64,000 nucleotides of DNA from Xanthomonas rydalmerensis (GCF_033170385.1 NZ_CP126170.1:2814001-2878000); one strand, 5' to 3'; positions 10,501-20,909 are shown, counted from the first letter of the stretch. The notes: a model not told the origin generated them from the sequence alone. Numbers and translations are program-made.

Positions 10501-13500
10501 GAGTGGCGAGAAGAGGCCCTGCAGCGGATCGAACGCAACAATCGCTCACTGGCGTGGCGCTACATCGACCTGAGCCAGATGCACGACCGCGGCGAGCGCG
10601 ACGCCTACCTGGCGGCGCTGCAGCGACACGACCGGATGGAACCCTACGAACTCGATCAAGGCCAACTGTTCCGGGTCTACCTGATCAAGCAGGAAGAGCA
10701 GCTTTACTCGCTTCTGTTCAGTTGCCACCACATCATCCTGGATGGCTGGAGCCTTCCGCTGCTGCACGACACCGTACACCGGTTCTACATCCAGCTGCGG
10801 CGCGGCGAGTCGATCGAACTGCAGGAGGACACCACCTACGTCGCCGCACAGCGCTACCTGGAATCGCATCGGCACGAGCACCTGCAGTACTGGCAGGAAC
10901 AGTTCGAACGTCTGAGCGACAGAGGCGATTTCGCCGGCATCGTCAACGCGCAGCTCCGCTACAAGGCCGATTTCGGCGACTACGACAGGATTCTCGAACA
11001 CCGTACCAGGACCTTGTCCGTGGATGCGCGCTGTGTGGCCGCGATCAAGCGCTGGTGCGCGCAGAACCGGGTGACCATGCATTCGGTGCTGCAGTTCGCG
11101 TGGCACAAGGTACTGTTCGCACTCGGCGGCCACCCCATCACCGCAGTGGGCACGGTCGTCTCCGGTCGCGGCTTGCCGGTCGATGGCATCGAGGATTCGG
11201 TCGGCCTCTACATCAATACCCTACCCGCGATCGTCGATCATGCCGAGCAGGCAGGCAAGACGATCGCCGCAGCACTGATCGACATCCAGGAAACCATCAA
11301 CCGGATGAACAGCCGCAGTGCGGTAGAGCTGTTCATGGTCCAGACCACAGGCAGCAAGCGGCGCCTGTTCGAAACCTTGCTGGTGCTGGAAAACTATCCA
11401 CGGCTGCTCGGAGAAGACGAAGCCGCGCTGCACCACGAGTACCTGCACTTCGAAAAGTCTTACGACGCAGACAAAGTCGATTATCCGATCGCCGTGGTTG
11501 CACGGGAACATGGCGACGCGCTCGAAGTCGATCTGTGGTATGCCGGCGAACTGTTCGATGACGACACGATCGACAACTTGCTGGGAACGCTGGACGCCGT
11601 GTTCCAGCAGATTCCGCACGACTTCGAACGCCCGGTACAGGCGCTGGAGCTGATCAGTGACGGCGATCGCCGCCGATTCGAGGCCTGGAACCGGACTTGG
11701 ACCGATTTTCCCGCCGAGCGCACCTTGCACGCGGCATTCGAAATCGCGGCGGAGCGCTGGCCGGACGTGATCGCGGTGGTGGCGGGCGAGCAGCGGCTGA
11801 GCTACCGCGAACTGAACCTGCGCGCAAATCAGCTCGCACGCCTGTTGCTCGCATACGTCGCGCTGAGGCCCGACGATCTGGTCGGCTTGGTGGTCGACAA
11901 GAGCGAGTGGATGATCGCGGCGATCCTCGCCGTGTGGAAGACCGGCGCGGCATACGTCCCGATCGACCCGTCCTACCCGGACGAGCGGATCCGCTTCGTC
12001 CTCGAAGACACCCAGGCGCAACTGGTCCTGGCCGACGTTGCCCACGCAGGGCGTCTGGACCAGCTCGTGGACGACCTTCACTGCCAGGTGCTTGGCCTCC
12101 AGGACCTGCCTCTGGAACGCCATGCGGCGGACAACCTGGAGAGCTTCGCCGCCAGCACCGATCTGGCCTATGCCATCTACACGTCCGGCACCACCGGCCG
12201 GCCGAAGGCCGTGCTCATCGAGCACCGGGGCGTAGTAAACCTGCATGCGTCGCTCGAGCAGTTGTTCGGGCTGCGCAAGGACCAAGGCGACGAAGCCATT
12301 CTGTCCTTCTCCAACTATGTCTTCGACCATTTCGTCGAGCAGATGACCGATGCCCTGCTGTCCGGGCAGACCCTGGTGATGCTCGACGACGCGATGCGCA
12401 GCGACACGTCACGGCTGTATGCCTACATGAACCTGCACGGGGTCACCTACCTGTCCGGAACGCCATCGGTGCTGTCCCTGTACGAATACGGCAGCATTCC
12501 CTCGTTGAAGCGAATCGATGCCATCGGCGAGGACTTCACCACACCGGTCTTCGACAAGATCCGTTCCACCTTCGATGGCCTGATCATCAATGGCTACGGA
12601 CCGACCGAGATCTCCATCACCAGCCACAAGCGCCTATACCCCAGGCACGTACCGCGCCTGGACAAGAGTATCGGCCATCCGGTCGCCAATACCGCCTGCT
12701 ACGTCCTGAACCTGGGCATGCAGCGCGTGCCGGTCGGCGGCGTGGGCGAACTCTACATCGGTGGCATCGGCGTGGCGCGGGGGTACCTGAATCGCCCCGA
12801 GTTGACCGCGGAGCGCTTCGTCTCCAATCCGTTCCAGACGGCTGAAGAGATGACGCAGGGCGTCAATGCACGCCTGTACAAGACCGGTGACCTGGTGCGT
12901 TGGCTGCCCAACGGCGAACTCGAGTATCTCGGCCGCAACGACATGCAGGTGAAGATCCGCGGCCAGCGCGTGGAGCTGGGCGAGATCGAGGCGACCCTGT
13001 CGTCCTATCCGGGCATCGCACGTGCGATCGTGCTGGCTCGCGAGTACGCGGATTCCGCCGCCGGCGGCGCTTCGCAGAAGTATCTGGTCGCCTTCTACCT
13101 CAGCGCCGGCCAGTTGCAGGAGACCGAACTTCTGCAGTGGATGAGGGCCAGGTTGCCACAGGCCATCGTTCCTGTACGCATCATCCGGATTCCCGAGATT
13201 CCGGTGACCGGCAGCGGCAAGCTGGATGTCAAGCGCCTGCCGCCCACGGAGTTCGCGATTGGCAGCGACACCGACTACGCCCCTCCTGCAAACGAGGTGG
13301 AGCGGGAACTCTGCCGGCTCTGGTCACATGTCATCGGTCTTGCCCCGGACCGGATTGGCAGCCGCGACGATTTCTTCGGCGTCGGCGGCGACAGCCTCCG
13401 CGCCATCAAGCTGGCGCAGGCCATCACCCAACATTTCGCGCAGAACCTCAATGTCGCCGCGGTGTTCGCACATCCGAACATCGCCGCGCAGGCCCGCTTC

Positions 13501-16500
13501 CTCAAAGCCAACGCACATGCCACCGGCACCGATCGTGCCTCGCCCGCCGGCCTGGCCGAGGCGTCCGGCGCGATGACGCCGGCTTCCCTGGCGCAGGAAC
13601 GACTGTTGTTCATCGACGACCTGGTCGATGGCACCGCCGCCTACAATATCCCCTTCGCCTTGGCGATCGACCTGGACCGCCCCACCGCACAGGACGACGT
13701 CGCAGCAGCGCTTCGCGCCCTGCTGCGACGCCATGCGGCGCTACGCACCCTCCTGCAAGGCACGGATGAGGGCCGCCGCATCCAGCGCATTCTCCCGGCA
13801 GAGCAAGCCTTGCTGCGGTTCGAACTGCGATGTTCCGATGTATCCGACCGCAATGCGCTGGATACGCTGCTCGTGGCCGAAGCCGGCCATGTGTTCAGAC
13901 TGAACGAAGAACTCCCGCTTCGCGCCCACCTTCTTACCGTCGGCGGCATGCCCCATCGCATCGTGGCCAGCCTGGTTTTCCACCACAGTTGCTTCGACGG
14001 CTGGTCGTGGCGGATTTTCCGCGAGGAACTGCAGGCACTGCTGCAAGGAACAGCATACGACGCACTGCCACCACTGAAGGCGACCTACGCGGACTTCGCT
14101 CTCTGGCAGCAGCAACAGCTCACCGAGCAGCGCATGGACGCGTTGTTCCACTACTGGGAACGTTCGCTCGCCGGCTGGCAGCCGCTCAACCTGCCGATCG
14201 ACCATCCGCGCCCAGCGCAATTCGACTATCTCGGCCGGGAGATCGTCTTCGACATCGACGTCGGCACCTCCGACCAACTGAAGGTCCTGGCGCAGACCAC
14301 GCGCACCAGTTTCTTCAGCGTACTGCTCGCCGCCTACTACCTCACGCTCAAGGTCTACAGCGGGCAACACGATCTGATCGTCGGCACCCCATCGGCCAAC
14401 CGCAGGCACGCCGATTTCGATGGCGTGGTGGGGTTCTTCGTCAACCTGCTGGTGCTGAGGACCAGCATCGACGGCAGTGGCCGACTGCTGGACTACCTGC
14501 GAGACGTCGGCGGCGTCGTGCTGCAGGCGCAACTGCACGAGGACCTACCGTTCGAACAACTGGTCAAGCGCCTGGAAGTCGCCAAGGACACCAGCCGCCA
14601 TCCTATCGTCCAGGCGGTCTTCAGCCTGCTGAACAGGGAGTCGGTGGAGACTGGTTGGTCGGCGATCCATGTGCACGTGCCAGAGGACGAAGGCAGAACC
14701 ACGGCCAAGTTCGACCTATCCGTGACCGTTTCCGAAAAGGCCGACGGGCTTGGGGTCAACTTCACTTATGCCGCGTCGCTGTTCGATGCCGCGAGCATCG
14801 ACGGCATCATCGCCACCTATCGGCATATCCTTCAGGAGTTCTGCCGTCTCGCGCCGATGGCCGAGTCCGCTGCGTTGTCCGACATCCGCTATGTCGGCAC
14901 GGACCTGCGTGCACTGCCGGCGGCGCCCCTGGCCGTACCGCGACCGGCCGAGACCTTGCACGCCGCCTTCGAGCGGATCGCCGCAGACATGCCGCACGAT
15001 GTCGCCCTGGTGCATGGCGACATGCGCCTGACATATGCCGACCTCAACGCACGTGCCAACCAACTGGCGCATGTCCTGCTGAACCGCATATCGCTCGAAC
15101 CCGACGATTTCGTCGCGCTGGTGCTGGACAAGACAGAGTGGTCCGTGGTCGCCATTCTCGCCGCATGGAAGGCCGGCGCTGCCTATGTGCCCATCGACCC
15201 CGGCTACCCGGACGAACGCATCGCGTTCATGCTGGAAGACACGCGCGCACGGATCGTGGTGACGGAAGCCGCCCACGAACAGCGCGTCCAGCAACTGGCA
15301 CGCCATCACGACATACCAGTCGTGAACGTGCAGACGCTGCCACTGCAGGACGCAACGTTGCCGAACCCGGCGACGACTGCCGACGGCGGCCACCGCGCCT
15401 ACGCGATCTACACGTCGGGCACCACCGGCAGGCCCAAGGCCGTCCTGGTGAGGCACCGCAATGTGCTGAGCTTCCGCGATGGCCTGGCACGTCGCTACTT
15501 CGGCGATGCCGAGGCCGGATCGCCGCGCCAGGGTGTCCTCTTCCTCGCCAACTACGTGTTCGATTTCTCGGTGGAGCAGCTGGTGTTGTCGATCCTGAGC
15601 GGCAATACCTTGATCATTCCCGAGTCCGCACTGGTGTTCGACGACGCATTCTATCGACGCATGAACCAGGAACGTCTGAGCTACATCAGTGGCACCCCGA
15701 CCCACCTGCAACTGTTCGACCTGTCCCGATTCGATCACCTATGCGCAGTGCTTGTCGCGGGAGAAACATTTCGGCGCCATCACTTCGAGAAGATCCGTCA
15801 GGAGTATCGAGGGCCCTTGTACAACGCCTACGGAACCACCGAAACCAGCGTCTACAACACCATCAGGTACTTCGCGCCCGACGCGCCATACCGCAACGAC
15901 ATTGGCCAAGCCATCCCGAACAGCGCGCTGCTCATCCTTGACGACACACTGCGCGAACTGCCGACGGGTGGCCTTGGTGAGATTCACTTGGGGGGCGATT
16001 GCGTCGGCGCAGGTTATCTCCACCGCGACGAACTGACGCGCGAACGCTTCATCGCCAATCCCTTCCAGAGCGCAGAGGATCGACAACAAGGGCGCAACGG
16101 CCAAGGGCGCAACGGCATCCTGTACAAGACCGGCGACCTGGCCCGGCGCCGCCACAGCGGCGAACTGGAGTTCTTCGGCCGCAACGACCGGCAGGTGAAG
16201 ATCAACGGCATTCGCATCGAAACCGGCGAGGTCGAGGAGGTAGCCGCGTCCTTCCCGGGCATGATGCAATGCGCCGTGATCGCCCGCTGCGACGACGAAG
16301 GAGGCGACAGGCTTGTCTGCTACTACGTCGCCGAACCAGCGCTCGACGAACATGCCCTGTCCCGCCATCTGCGTTCGAAGCTGCCAGGGGCGATGATGCC
16401 CTCGAGCCTGGTCAGGGTGGAGCATGCTCTACCACTTACCGTGAACGGCAAGCTCGACACCGGCGCGTTGGCGCGCCTGTGCCCAGAGGAACCCGGCGCA

Positions 16501-18810
16501 ATCTATGCGGCGCCCTCGCAACGGATCGAATCGCGCCTTTGCCGCATCTGGAGCGACGTTCTGCATGGCCGGGCGGTTGGGATCCACGATAATTTCTTCC
16601 AGATCGGCGGCGACAGCATCGCCGCTCTGCACCTGACCAGCCAGATCCGCAGAAAGTTCGGCCATAAGGTCAGCGTGAAGCACATCTTCGACTTTCCCAC
16701 TGTCTCCGCGTTCGCCGAACATGTCCTGAAGGATCCGGCAGACAGGTTGCCTGCGCAGGCCCATACGGCACCTGCCGGCGAATGTCCGCTGCTGCCCATC
16801 CAGGCATGGTTCTTCGCCAAGGACTTGCACGACCGCGGGCACTGGAACCAGTACCTGACCATCCGCACTCCTGCGCTGGACACCGACCGGCTGCGCATCG
16901 CGCTCGGCAAGCTGTCGCGACACCACGATGCATTCCGCCTCAGGTATAGAACCGCGACGATCGCCCGCACGGGCATCACCCAGTTCTACGCTCAGGACAG
17001 CGACATTCCGCTCCACGCTATCGATCTGCGCGTCTCCGGCGAAGACACATTGGCGTGGCAACTGGCTGCACTACAGGGCGGCTTCGACCTCGAGCGCGGG
17101 CCGCTGTGCAGGGCTGCCGTGGTACATGGATTCGCCGACGGTTCGGCGCGCATCTGGATGTCCTTGCATCACCTGATCGTGGATTCGGTGAGCTGGGAAA
17201 TCCTGTGTCGCGATCTGGAAGCCCTCTACCATGGCGCAGAACTGGATCCGCCGGCGGGCGACATCCTCCGCTGGGCCCAGGCGTTGCAAGCGTATGTCCC
17301 GGCAGCCGGAGAAGTGCAGCATTGGCAGCAGATCGCGCAACAGGTCACGGCGGACCGGCCGGTGCTACGCGCGGACCCGTCCACAGCCGCCGGCCATCGC
17401 ACGCGCTTCGCGCTCAGCGACGAAGACACGGCGGTGTTGATCGGCCGCGGGCGCAGAGCCGGTGAGGCGCACACGCTCGACCTGATGCTTGCCGCGCTGG
17501 CTCGAGCGCTGCGCGGCGTTACCGGCCGGACCCGTCATTTCGTTACCATGGAAAGCCATGGCCGGGAAATACTGCACGATGCCCCGGACGTACAGGACGT
17601 CCTAGGGTGGTTCACCGCCATGTATCCACTCGCCATCGTCGGCGAGGACGACATGGGGCAAAGCCTGGCGGCGACACGTGCGAACCGAGATTGCGTTCCC
17701 TCCAATGGCGTCGGCTACGGCGCGCTCCGCGGTGTCTACGGCAGCGACGCTGCTCCACTTCCCGAGATCAGCTTCAACTACCTGGGTAGCTTCGCCGATC
17801 CTGGCACCGCCGACGCAGGCGATGCGCACGATGGCACCGCGCGCTGGCGACTGGACCCGGCGATGTGCGGCATCAGCACGTCCGGCAGCGATCAACACGC
17901 GAGCGACTGCGTAATAGATATCACCGCACGCTGCATCGGGACGCGGATGGTAGTGGATGTGGACAGTCGCTTGGCTGCCGAACAGGCCAGGCAATTTTCC
18001 AGGTCGCTGGAAGCGGCGCTGCAAACGTTCTGCGCGTATGTGGGCAAGCACGCGACGCAACGCGCCGAACCCGCAAAGCCCTCCCCCGTGCGTCCCCGCA
18101 CCGTGGATTTCGAGCCCTACTTCGTCATCAACGAAGCCGCGGCCGGCCCCACGCTGTTCGTCCTTCCGCCCGGCGAAGGCGGCGCGGAAAGCTACCTCAA
18201 CAACCTGGCGAAACAGCTCCCGACCCTGCGCCTGGTGCTGTTCAACAACGTGCACCTGCACAGCCCCATGCAGTCCTTCGAGGAAATCGCCAAGTACTAC
18301 ATGCACCACGTACGCCAGCTGCAACCAAGCGGCGCCTACAACTTCTTCGGATGGAGCTTCGGCGGCGTGGTCTCCCTGGAGATGTCGCTGCAACTGCTGC
18401 GCGAGGGTGAAGCGGTTTCGAATCTGCTCATGGTCGATTCGTTCTTCAACGTCGAGAAGGCGGTGGACGATCTATGCCTGCCTAAACATGCAAACTCGCT
18501 CGATCCGATCAATCACCGCTACAGACCAAATCAAAAGGCGCTGGCAACGCTAGCGGAAACCGCCGACAACATCGTGCTCTTCAAGGCCGTTGAGCCCATT
18601 GCCGACCATCGCAGCGACGAGCAGCGCAAGGTGTTCGAGTACTACGCGAGTTCGCCCTTCAACAATCTCGATACGTTGCTGCCGCCGTCGTCCTTCACAC
18701 TGCAGACCCTCGGAGACAACAGCCATTTCTCCTGGATCCACGAGAAAGCGACCGTAGGCAAGGTGTGTTCGACGACGGCATCCCTGATCCAGGAAAGGGC
18801 GACCATCTAG
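7573..18810 (+). CDS. pcbAB: ACV synthetase, delta-(L-alpha-aminoadipyl)-L-cysteinyl-D-valine synthetase
   Basis: 3745-residue NRPS; an alternative ATG at 7663 gives 3715 residues, near the usual ACVS size. Domains: short N-terminal region, A1 (core TSGTTG near 445), PCP1 Ser854, C1 (HHxxxDG at 1052), A2 (TSGTTG at 1537), PCP2 Ser1941, C2 (HH at 2137), A3 (2614), PCP3 Ser3015, epimerization domain (HHLIVDS at 3199) and thioesterase (GWSFGG, Ser3595). This A-T-C-A-T-C-A-T-E-TE order is the ACVS signature. The substrate-pocket positions I can place read E-P-R-N in A1 (aminoadipate-like), D-H-E-S with I-T in A2 (Cys of ACVS) and D-F-E-S with V-Y in A3 (Val of ACVS). The E domain explains the D-valine. 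pcbC follows 57 bp later. The first A domain alone is the least certain in substrate. Confidence 0.95.
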   Translation: MKSLRQPSGATSRISGNATPLPQQQGAYYDMSNSLLLSSVADWRQRIDAARNDRCDLDILLKDTWRHKIVVRDDGRDFGSAHTVSAVIEHAGYASLMDFIAGNPDTSIAAMALVSLHRVLEAYGNGAQTVVGYIRSSRDASGDAPQRLQPSIIDHRLQSSLSCLQATQEIERDLRQDDAFVLADALLGQGCFDAVVLDAADRLPSSATALPLALLVHDDRADRRLQLRMSYAPDLFEDQTMRGVLDIVVEVLHQIVARPHGTMIDLELISEDQKQQLQQWNATDGDFPEASRLDELFEQAAGASPERCAVVCGQDRLSYSELNGRCNRMAHWLLREGVKPGEIVGLYLDKSYRIVVATLALWKAGAAYTPFDPSYPPERIQFTMQDTGSRRILTHRHYFDRLREMLSDAGLDVELVDIEQALQDDNVAATNPNLGLGSDQVAYVTYTSGTTGVPKGVAKLHRSVVNSITDLSERYRMRHAGIEHVALFAALVFEPFMRQTLIALINSHTLVVVPDDVRLDPLRFPRFVADHQISYLNGTRSVLQHFDLSHCSSLKRLLLVGEELTPSGLRTLREKFQGRIVNEYAFTETAFVTAIKEYPPGDATRNDRSIGRPLRNVKCYILSQNMKQVPIGAIGELYIGGAGVASGYLNRPELTAERFLANPFQTEQERLAGRNARIYKTGDLAKFLPDGQIEFMGRSDFQLKLNGVRVEPGEIEARALEFPGVRQCVVVARGDSIETGNWRLIGYYVADTDQPVSEADLLAFLESRLIRVMVPARMVRMDILPVNVNGKVDRHALPDVGLHALPTSLLDQDSAALAEEGVVGVLKAEWGEVLGIRAGEIGEDDDFFRQGGQSISCLQLIMRIWQRIRIAVSVEDVYRLKTFGQLSHHLTLKVAQEAEAPVVPRSEDGGDGSDGVTMLATGLQQGMLYQWMKSAATNDAYVMQSLHHYHRAIDADAMRQAWSLAQRKYPSLSLRFEWREEALQRIERNNRSLAWRYIDLSQMHDRGERDAYLAALQRHDRMEPYELDQGQLFRVYLIKQEEQLYSLLFSCHHIILDGWSLPLLHDTVHRFYIQLRRGESIELQEDTTYVAAQRYLESHRHEHLQYWQEQFERLSDRGDFAGIVNAQLRYKADFGDYDRILEHRTRTLSVDARCVAAIKRWCAQNRVTMHSVLQFAWHKVLFALGGHPITAVGTVVSGRGLPVDGIEDSVGLYINTLPAIVDHAEQAGKTIAAALIDIQETINRMNSRSAVELFMVQTTGSKRRLFETLLVLENYPRLLGEDEAALHHEYLHFEKSYDADKVDYPIAVVAREHGDALEVDLWYAGELFDDDTIDNLLGTLDAVFQQIPHDFERPVQALELISDGDRRRFEAWNRTWTDFPAERTLHAAFEIAAERWPDVIAVVAGEQRLSYRELNLRANQLARLLLAYVALRPDDLVGLVVDKSEWMIAAILAVWKTGAAYVPIDPSYPDERIRFVLEDTQAQLVLADVAHAGRLDQLVDDLHCQVLGLQDLPLERHAADNLESFAASTDLAYAIYTSGTTGRPKAVLIEHRGVVNLHASLEQLFGLRKDQGDEAILSFSNYVFDHFVEQMTDALLSGQTLVMLDDAMRSDTSRLYAYMNLHGVTYLSGTPSVLSLYEYGSIPSLKRIDAIGEDFTTPVFDKIRSTFDGLIINGYGPTEISITSHKRLYPRHVPRLDKSIGHPVANTACYVLNLGMQRVPVGGVGELYIGGIGVARGYLNRPELTAERFVSNPFQTAEEMTQGVNARLYKTGDLVRWLPNGELEYLGRNDMQVKIRGQRVELGEIEATLSSYPGIARAIVLAREYADSAAGGASQKYLVAFYLSAGQLQETELLQWMRARLPQAIVPVRIIRIPEIPVTGSGKLDVKRLPPTEFAIGSDTDYAPPANEVERELCRLWSHVIGLAPDRIGSRDDFFGVGGDSLRAIKLAQAITQHFAQNLNVAAVFAHPNIAAQARFLKANAHATGTDRASPAGLAEASGAMTPASLAQERLLFIDDLVDGTAAYNIPFALAIDLDRPTAQDDVAAALRALLRRHAALRTLLQGTDEGRRIQRILPAEQALLRFELRCSDVSDRNALDTLLVAEAGHVFRLNEELPLRAHLLTVGGMPHRIVASLVFHHSCFDGWSWRIFREELQALLQGTAYDALPPLKATYADFALWQQQQLTEQRMDALFHYWERSLAGWQPLNLPIDHPRPAQFDYLGREIVFDIDVGTSDQLKVLAQTTRTSFFSVLLAAYYLTLKVYSGQHDLIVGTPSANRRHADFDGVVGFFVNLLVLRTSIDGSGRLLDYLRDVGGVVLQAQLHEDLPFEQLVKRLEVAKDTSRHPIVQAVFSLLNRESVETGWSAIHVHVPEDEGRTTAKFDLSVTVSEKADGLGVNFTYAASLFDAASIDGIIATYRHILQEFCRLAPMAESAALSDIRYVGTDLRALPAAPLAVPRPAETLHAAFERIAADMPHDVALVHGDMRLTYADLNARANQLAHVLLNRISLEPDDFVALVLDKTEWSVVAILAAWKAGAAYVPIDPGYPDERIAFMLEDTRARIVVTEAAHEQRVQQLARHHDIPVVNVQTLPLQDATLPNPATTADGGHRAYAIYTSGTTGRPKAVLVRHRNVLSFRDGLARRYFGDAEAGSPRQGVLFLANYVFDFSVEQLVLSILSGNTLIIPESALVFDDAFYRRMNQERLSYISGTPTHLQLFDLSRFDHLCAVLVAGETFRRHHFEKIRQEYRGPLYNAYGTTETSVYNTIRYFAPDAPYRNDIGQAIPNSALLILDDTLRELPTGGLGEIHLGGDCVGAGYLHRDELTRERFIANPFQSAEDRQQGRNGQGRNGILYKTGDLARRRHSGELEFFGRNDRQVKINGIRIETGEVEEVAASFPGMMQCAVIARCDDEGGDRLVCYYVAEPALDEHALSRHLRSKLPGAMMPSSLVRVEHALPLTVNGKLDTGALARLCPEEPGAIYAAPSQRIESRLCRIWSDVLHGRAVGIHDNFFQIGGDSIAALHLTSQIRRKFGHKVSVKHIFDFPTVSAFAEHVLKDPADRLPAQAHTAPAGECPLLPIQAWFFAKDLHDRGHWNQYLTIRTPALDTDRLRIALGKLSRHHDAFRLRYRTATIARTGITQFYAQDSDIPLHAIDLRVSGEDTLAWQLAALQGGFDLERGPLCRAAVVHGFADGSARIWMSLHHLIVDSVSWEILCRDLEALYHGAELDPPAGDILRWAQALQAYVPAAGEVQHWQQIAQQVTADRPVLRADPSTAAGHRTRFALSDEDTAVLIGRGRRAGEAHTLDLMLAALARALRGVTGRTRHFVTMESHGREILHDAPDVQDVLGWFTAMYPLAIVGEDDMGQSLAATRANRDCVPSNGVGYGALRGVYGSDAAPLPEISFNYLGSFADPGTADAGDAHDGTARWRLDPAMCGISTSGSDQHASDCVIDITARCIGTRMVVDVDSRLAAEQARQFSRSLEAALQTFCAYVGKHATQRAEPAKPSPVRPRTVDFEPYFVINEAAAGPTLFVLPPGEGGAESYLNNLAKQLPTLRLVLFNNVHLHSPMQSFEEIAKYYMHHVRQLQPSGAYNFFGWSFGGVVSLEMSLQLLREGEAVSNLLMVDSFFNVEKAVDDLCLPKHANSLDPINHRYRPNQKALATLAETADNIVLFKAVEPIADHRSDEQRKVFEYYASSPFNNLDTLLPPSSFTLQTLGDNSHFSWIHEKATVGKVCSTTASLIQERATI

Positions 18811-18867
18811 ACCCGAGCGCAACACGACATCCGCCTGACGCATCGACAACTTCCCTTAGCGACAGAG

Positions 18868-19854
18868 ATGACCATGAACAGCCATGCAGACGTACCGGTG
18901 ATCGACATTTCCAGACTCGCCGGCAGCGACCCGGCCGCCAAGCGCGCTGCCGCCGACGAAATAGACCGCGCTTGCCGCAGTTCCGGATTCTTCTATGCAG
19001 CCAATCACGGCGTCGATCTGGCAGCGCTGCAGAAGGTAACCACGGACTGGCACATGGCCATGTCCGAGGCAGAGAAATGGGCCTTGGCGATCAATGCCTA
19101 CAACCCGACCAATCCGAGGAACCGCAACGGCTACTACATGGCAGTTCAGGGCAGGAAGGCCAACGAGTCGTTCTGCTATCTGAACCCATCATTCGACGCG
19201 GAGCACGCATCGATCAGGGAAGGACTGCCTTCCCACGAAGTCAACATCTGGCCCGACGAGGAAAAGCATCCCGGCTTTCGCCCATTCTACGAGCGCTACT
19301 ACACGGACGTGTTCGACGTCGCATCCTTGGTCCTGCGCGGTTTCGCCATCGCTCTGGGCAAGGATGAAACGTTCTTTGAGCCCCACTTCACCGCGCAAGA
19401 CACCTTGTCGGCGGTGTCACTGATCCGCTACCCGTACCTTGAAGACTATCCGCCAGTCAAAATCGCAGCCGATGGAACGAAACTCAGCTTCGAGCATCAC
19501 CAAGACGTCTCGCTGATCACCGTCCTCTATCAGACCGCCGTTCCCAACCTTCAGGTCGAGACCGCAGAAGGCTATGTGGACATCCCCGCATCCGAAGAGC
19601 ACTTCCTGGTCAATTGCGGGACCTACATGGCGCATATCACGCACGACTACTACCCAGCGCCGATGCATCGGGTCAAGTTCATCAATGCCGAGCGGCTTTC
19701 CATACCCTTCTTTGCCAACCTCTCCTACAGAAGCACCATCACACCGTTCGCCCCTGCGCAACATCGTCCCGCCTACACCAACAGGGCGCTCTCCTACGGC
19801 GACTATCTGCAGCACGGGCTTCTCGACCTGATCAAGGCCAATGGCCAGACCTGA
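18868..19854 (+). CDS. pcbC: Isopenicillin N synthase
   Basis: 328-residue non-heme Fe(II) oxidase that closes ACV to isopenicillin N using O2, without 2-oxoglutarate. The protein can be aligned by eye along its whole length with known IPNS, including the C-terminus GDYLQxGLxxLIxxNGQT. Metal ligands are His211 and Asp213 (HQD) and His267. The RxS substrate-carboxylate motif is Arg276-Leu-Ser278. An ATG at 18874 is an alternative start. It follows the ACVS gene by 57 bp and precedes cefE by 58 bp, as expected for a single pathway operon. Confidence 0.97.
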   Translation: MTMNSHADVPVIDISRLAGSDPAAKRAAADEIDRACRSSGFFYAANHGVDLAALQKVTTDWHMAMSEAEKWALAINAYNPTNPRNRNGYYMAVQGRKANESFCYLNPSFDAEHASIREGLPSHEVNIWPDEEKHPGFRPFYERYYTDVFDVASLVLRGFAIALGKDETFFEPHFTAQDTLSAVSLIRYPYLEDYPPVKIAADGTKLSFEHHQDVSLITVLYQTAVPNLQVETAEGYVDIPASEEHFLVNCGTYMAHITHDYYPAPMHRVKFINAERLSIPFFANLSYRSTITPFAPAQHRPAYTNRALSYGDYLQHGLLDLIKANGQT

Positions 19855-19912
19855 CCCACGTAACCTGAGCCGCACACGACATCTGCATATCACCAGCGCC
19901 GAGGCGACACAC

Positions 19913-20872
19913 ATGACCGACACCGGGATCCATGTCTTTGAACTGGATGAGCTCAAGCAGCGCATTCGCACCGATTCTTTACGCAAGTCTCTGTTCGAGA
20001 CCGGCGTTTTCTACATCAGGGAGGACGACGACCTGAAACTACAGCATCGGAGGGCGATGGAGGCCGTCATGGACCTGTTCGAGAACGGCAGCGCGGAACA
20101 AAAGAACGCGCTGCGCAATCTCACCCCCAACATCCGACGGGGACTCTCCGACCTCGAGGCAGAAAGTACCGCAAAAATCACCAAAGGCGGCCAATACACG
20201 GACTACTCGATGGTCTACTCGATCGGCCTTTCGCAAAACCTGTTCCCCTCCAAGCCCTTCGAGGACGTCTGGACCGCTTACTTCGATCGTTTTTACGGCG
20301 TTACCAAGGACATCGCACGGTGCGCCCTGCAGGCCGCCGACGTGGATCCCGACGAGGGGCTGGATGCGTTCCTGGAATGCGATCCATTGCTGCGTTTCCG
20401 CTACTTCCCCGAAGTGCCTGAAGACCGATGCGCGGAACAGGAGCCACGCCGCATGGCGCCGCACTACGATCTCTCCATCATTACCACCATCCAGCAGACG
20501 CCCTGCGCCAACGGCTTCGTCAGCCTGCAGTGCGCCGTGGACGGCCGCTACGTCGATCTTCCACCGCTGCCTGGTTGCATGGTGGTGTTCTGCGGCGCAG
20601 TCGCTCCGCTCGTATCGAATGGAAGGATCAAGGCACCGCGGCATCAGGTCGCTTCGCCGTCGATCAGCCAGCGCAGCGGCAGCGCGCGAACTTCCAGCGT
20701 GTTTTTCCTGCGTCCGAAGCCAGATTTTCGATTCTCGGTCGCGCTTGCCAAGGCCGCCGGCCTGGACGTCGATTTCACCGGCGACACCGCCACGTTCGGC
20801 GAATGGATCGGCGGCAACTACGTCAATCTCCGCTCCGCGGCCAGCGGTTCGCTTGCCCCAGCCCTCGCTTGA
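19913..20872 (+). CDS. cefE: Deacetoxycephalosporin C synthase (expandase)
   Basis: 319-residue 2-oxoglutarate/Fe(II) dioxygenase. It expands the thiazolidine ring of penicillin N to the dihydrothiazine ring of DAOC. Ligands are His184 and Asp186 (HYD) and His244; Arg259-Thr-Ser261 is the 2-oxoglutarate-binding RxS, all within one residue of the Streptomyces numbering. The end (EWIGGNYVNLR) resembles bacterial CefE. The ATG at 19913 has GAGG nine bases upstream; longer in-frame upstream sequence overlaps the end of pcbC and is not needed. The CefE/CefF split rests on resemblance by eye, so the two names could be swapped. Confidence 0.88.
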   Translation: MTDTGIHVFELDELKQRIRTDSLRKSLFETGVFYIREDDDLKLQHRRAMEAVMDLFENGSAEQKNALRNLTPNIRRGLSDLEAESTAKITKGGQYTDYSMVYSIGLSQNLFPSKPFEDVWTAYFDRFYGVTKDIARCALQAADVDPDEGLDAFLECDPLLRFRYFPEVPEDRCAEQEPRRMAPHYDLSIITTIQQTPCANGFVSLQCAVDGRYVDLPPLPGCMVVFCGAVAPLVSNGRIKAPRHQVASPSISQRSGSARTSSVFFLRPKPDFRFSVALAKAAGLDVDFTGDTATFGEWIGGNYVNLRSAASGSLAPALA

Positions 20873-20909
20873 CCGTTGAAGCGACCCATCACAGAAGGAG
20901 TGCAAACGC

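Noticed and set aside
19492..19515. IPNS has His where fungal IPNS has Trp just before the HxD metal motif
   Set aside because: The residue before this ligand differs among IPNS enzymes; as I recall, Streptomyces has a third variant. The ligands themselves are kept, so no functional oddity is claimed.
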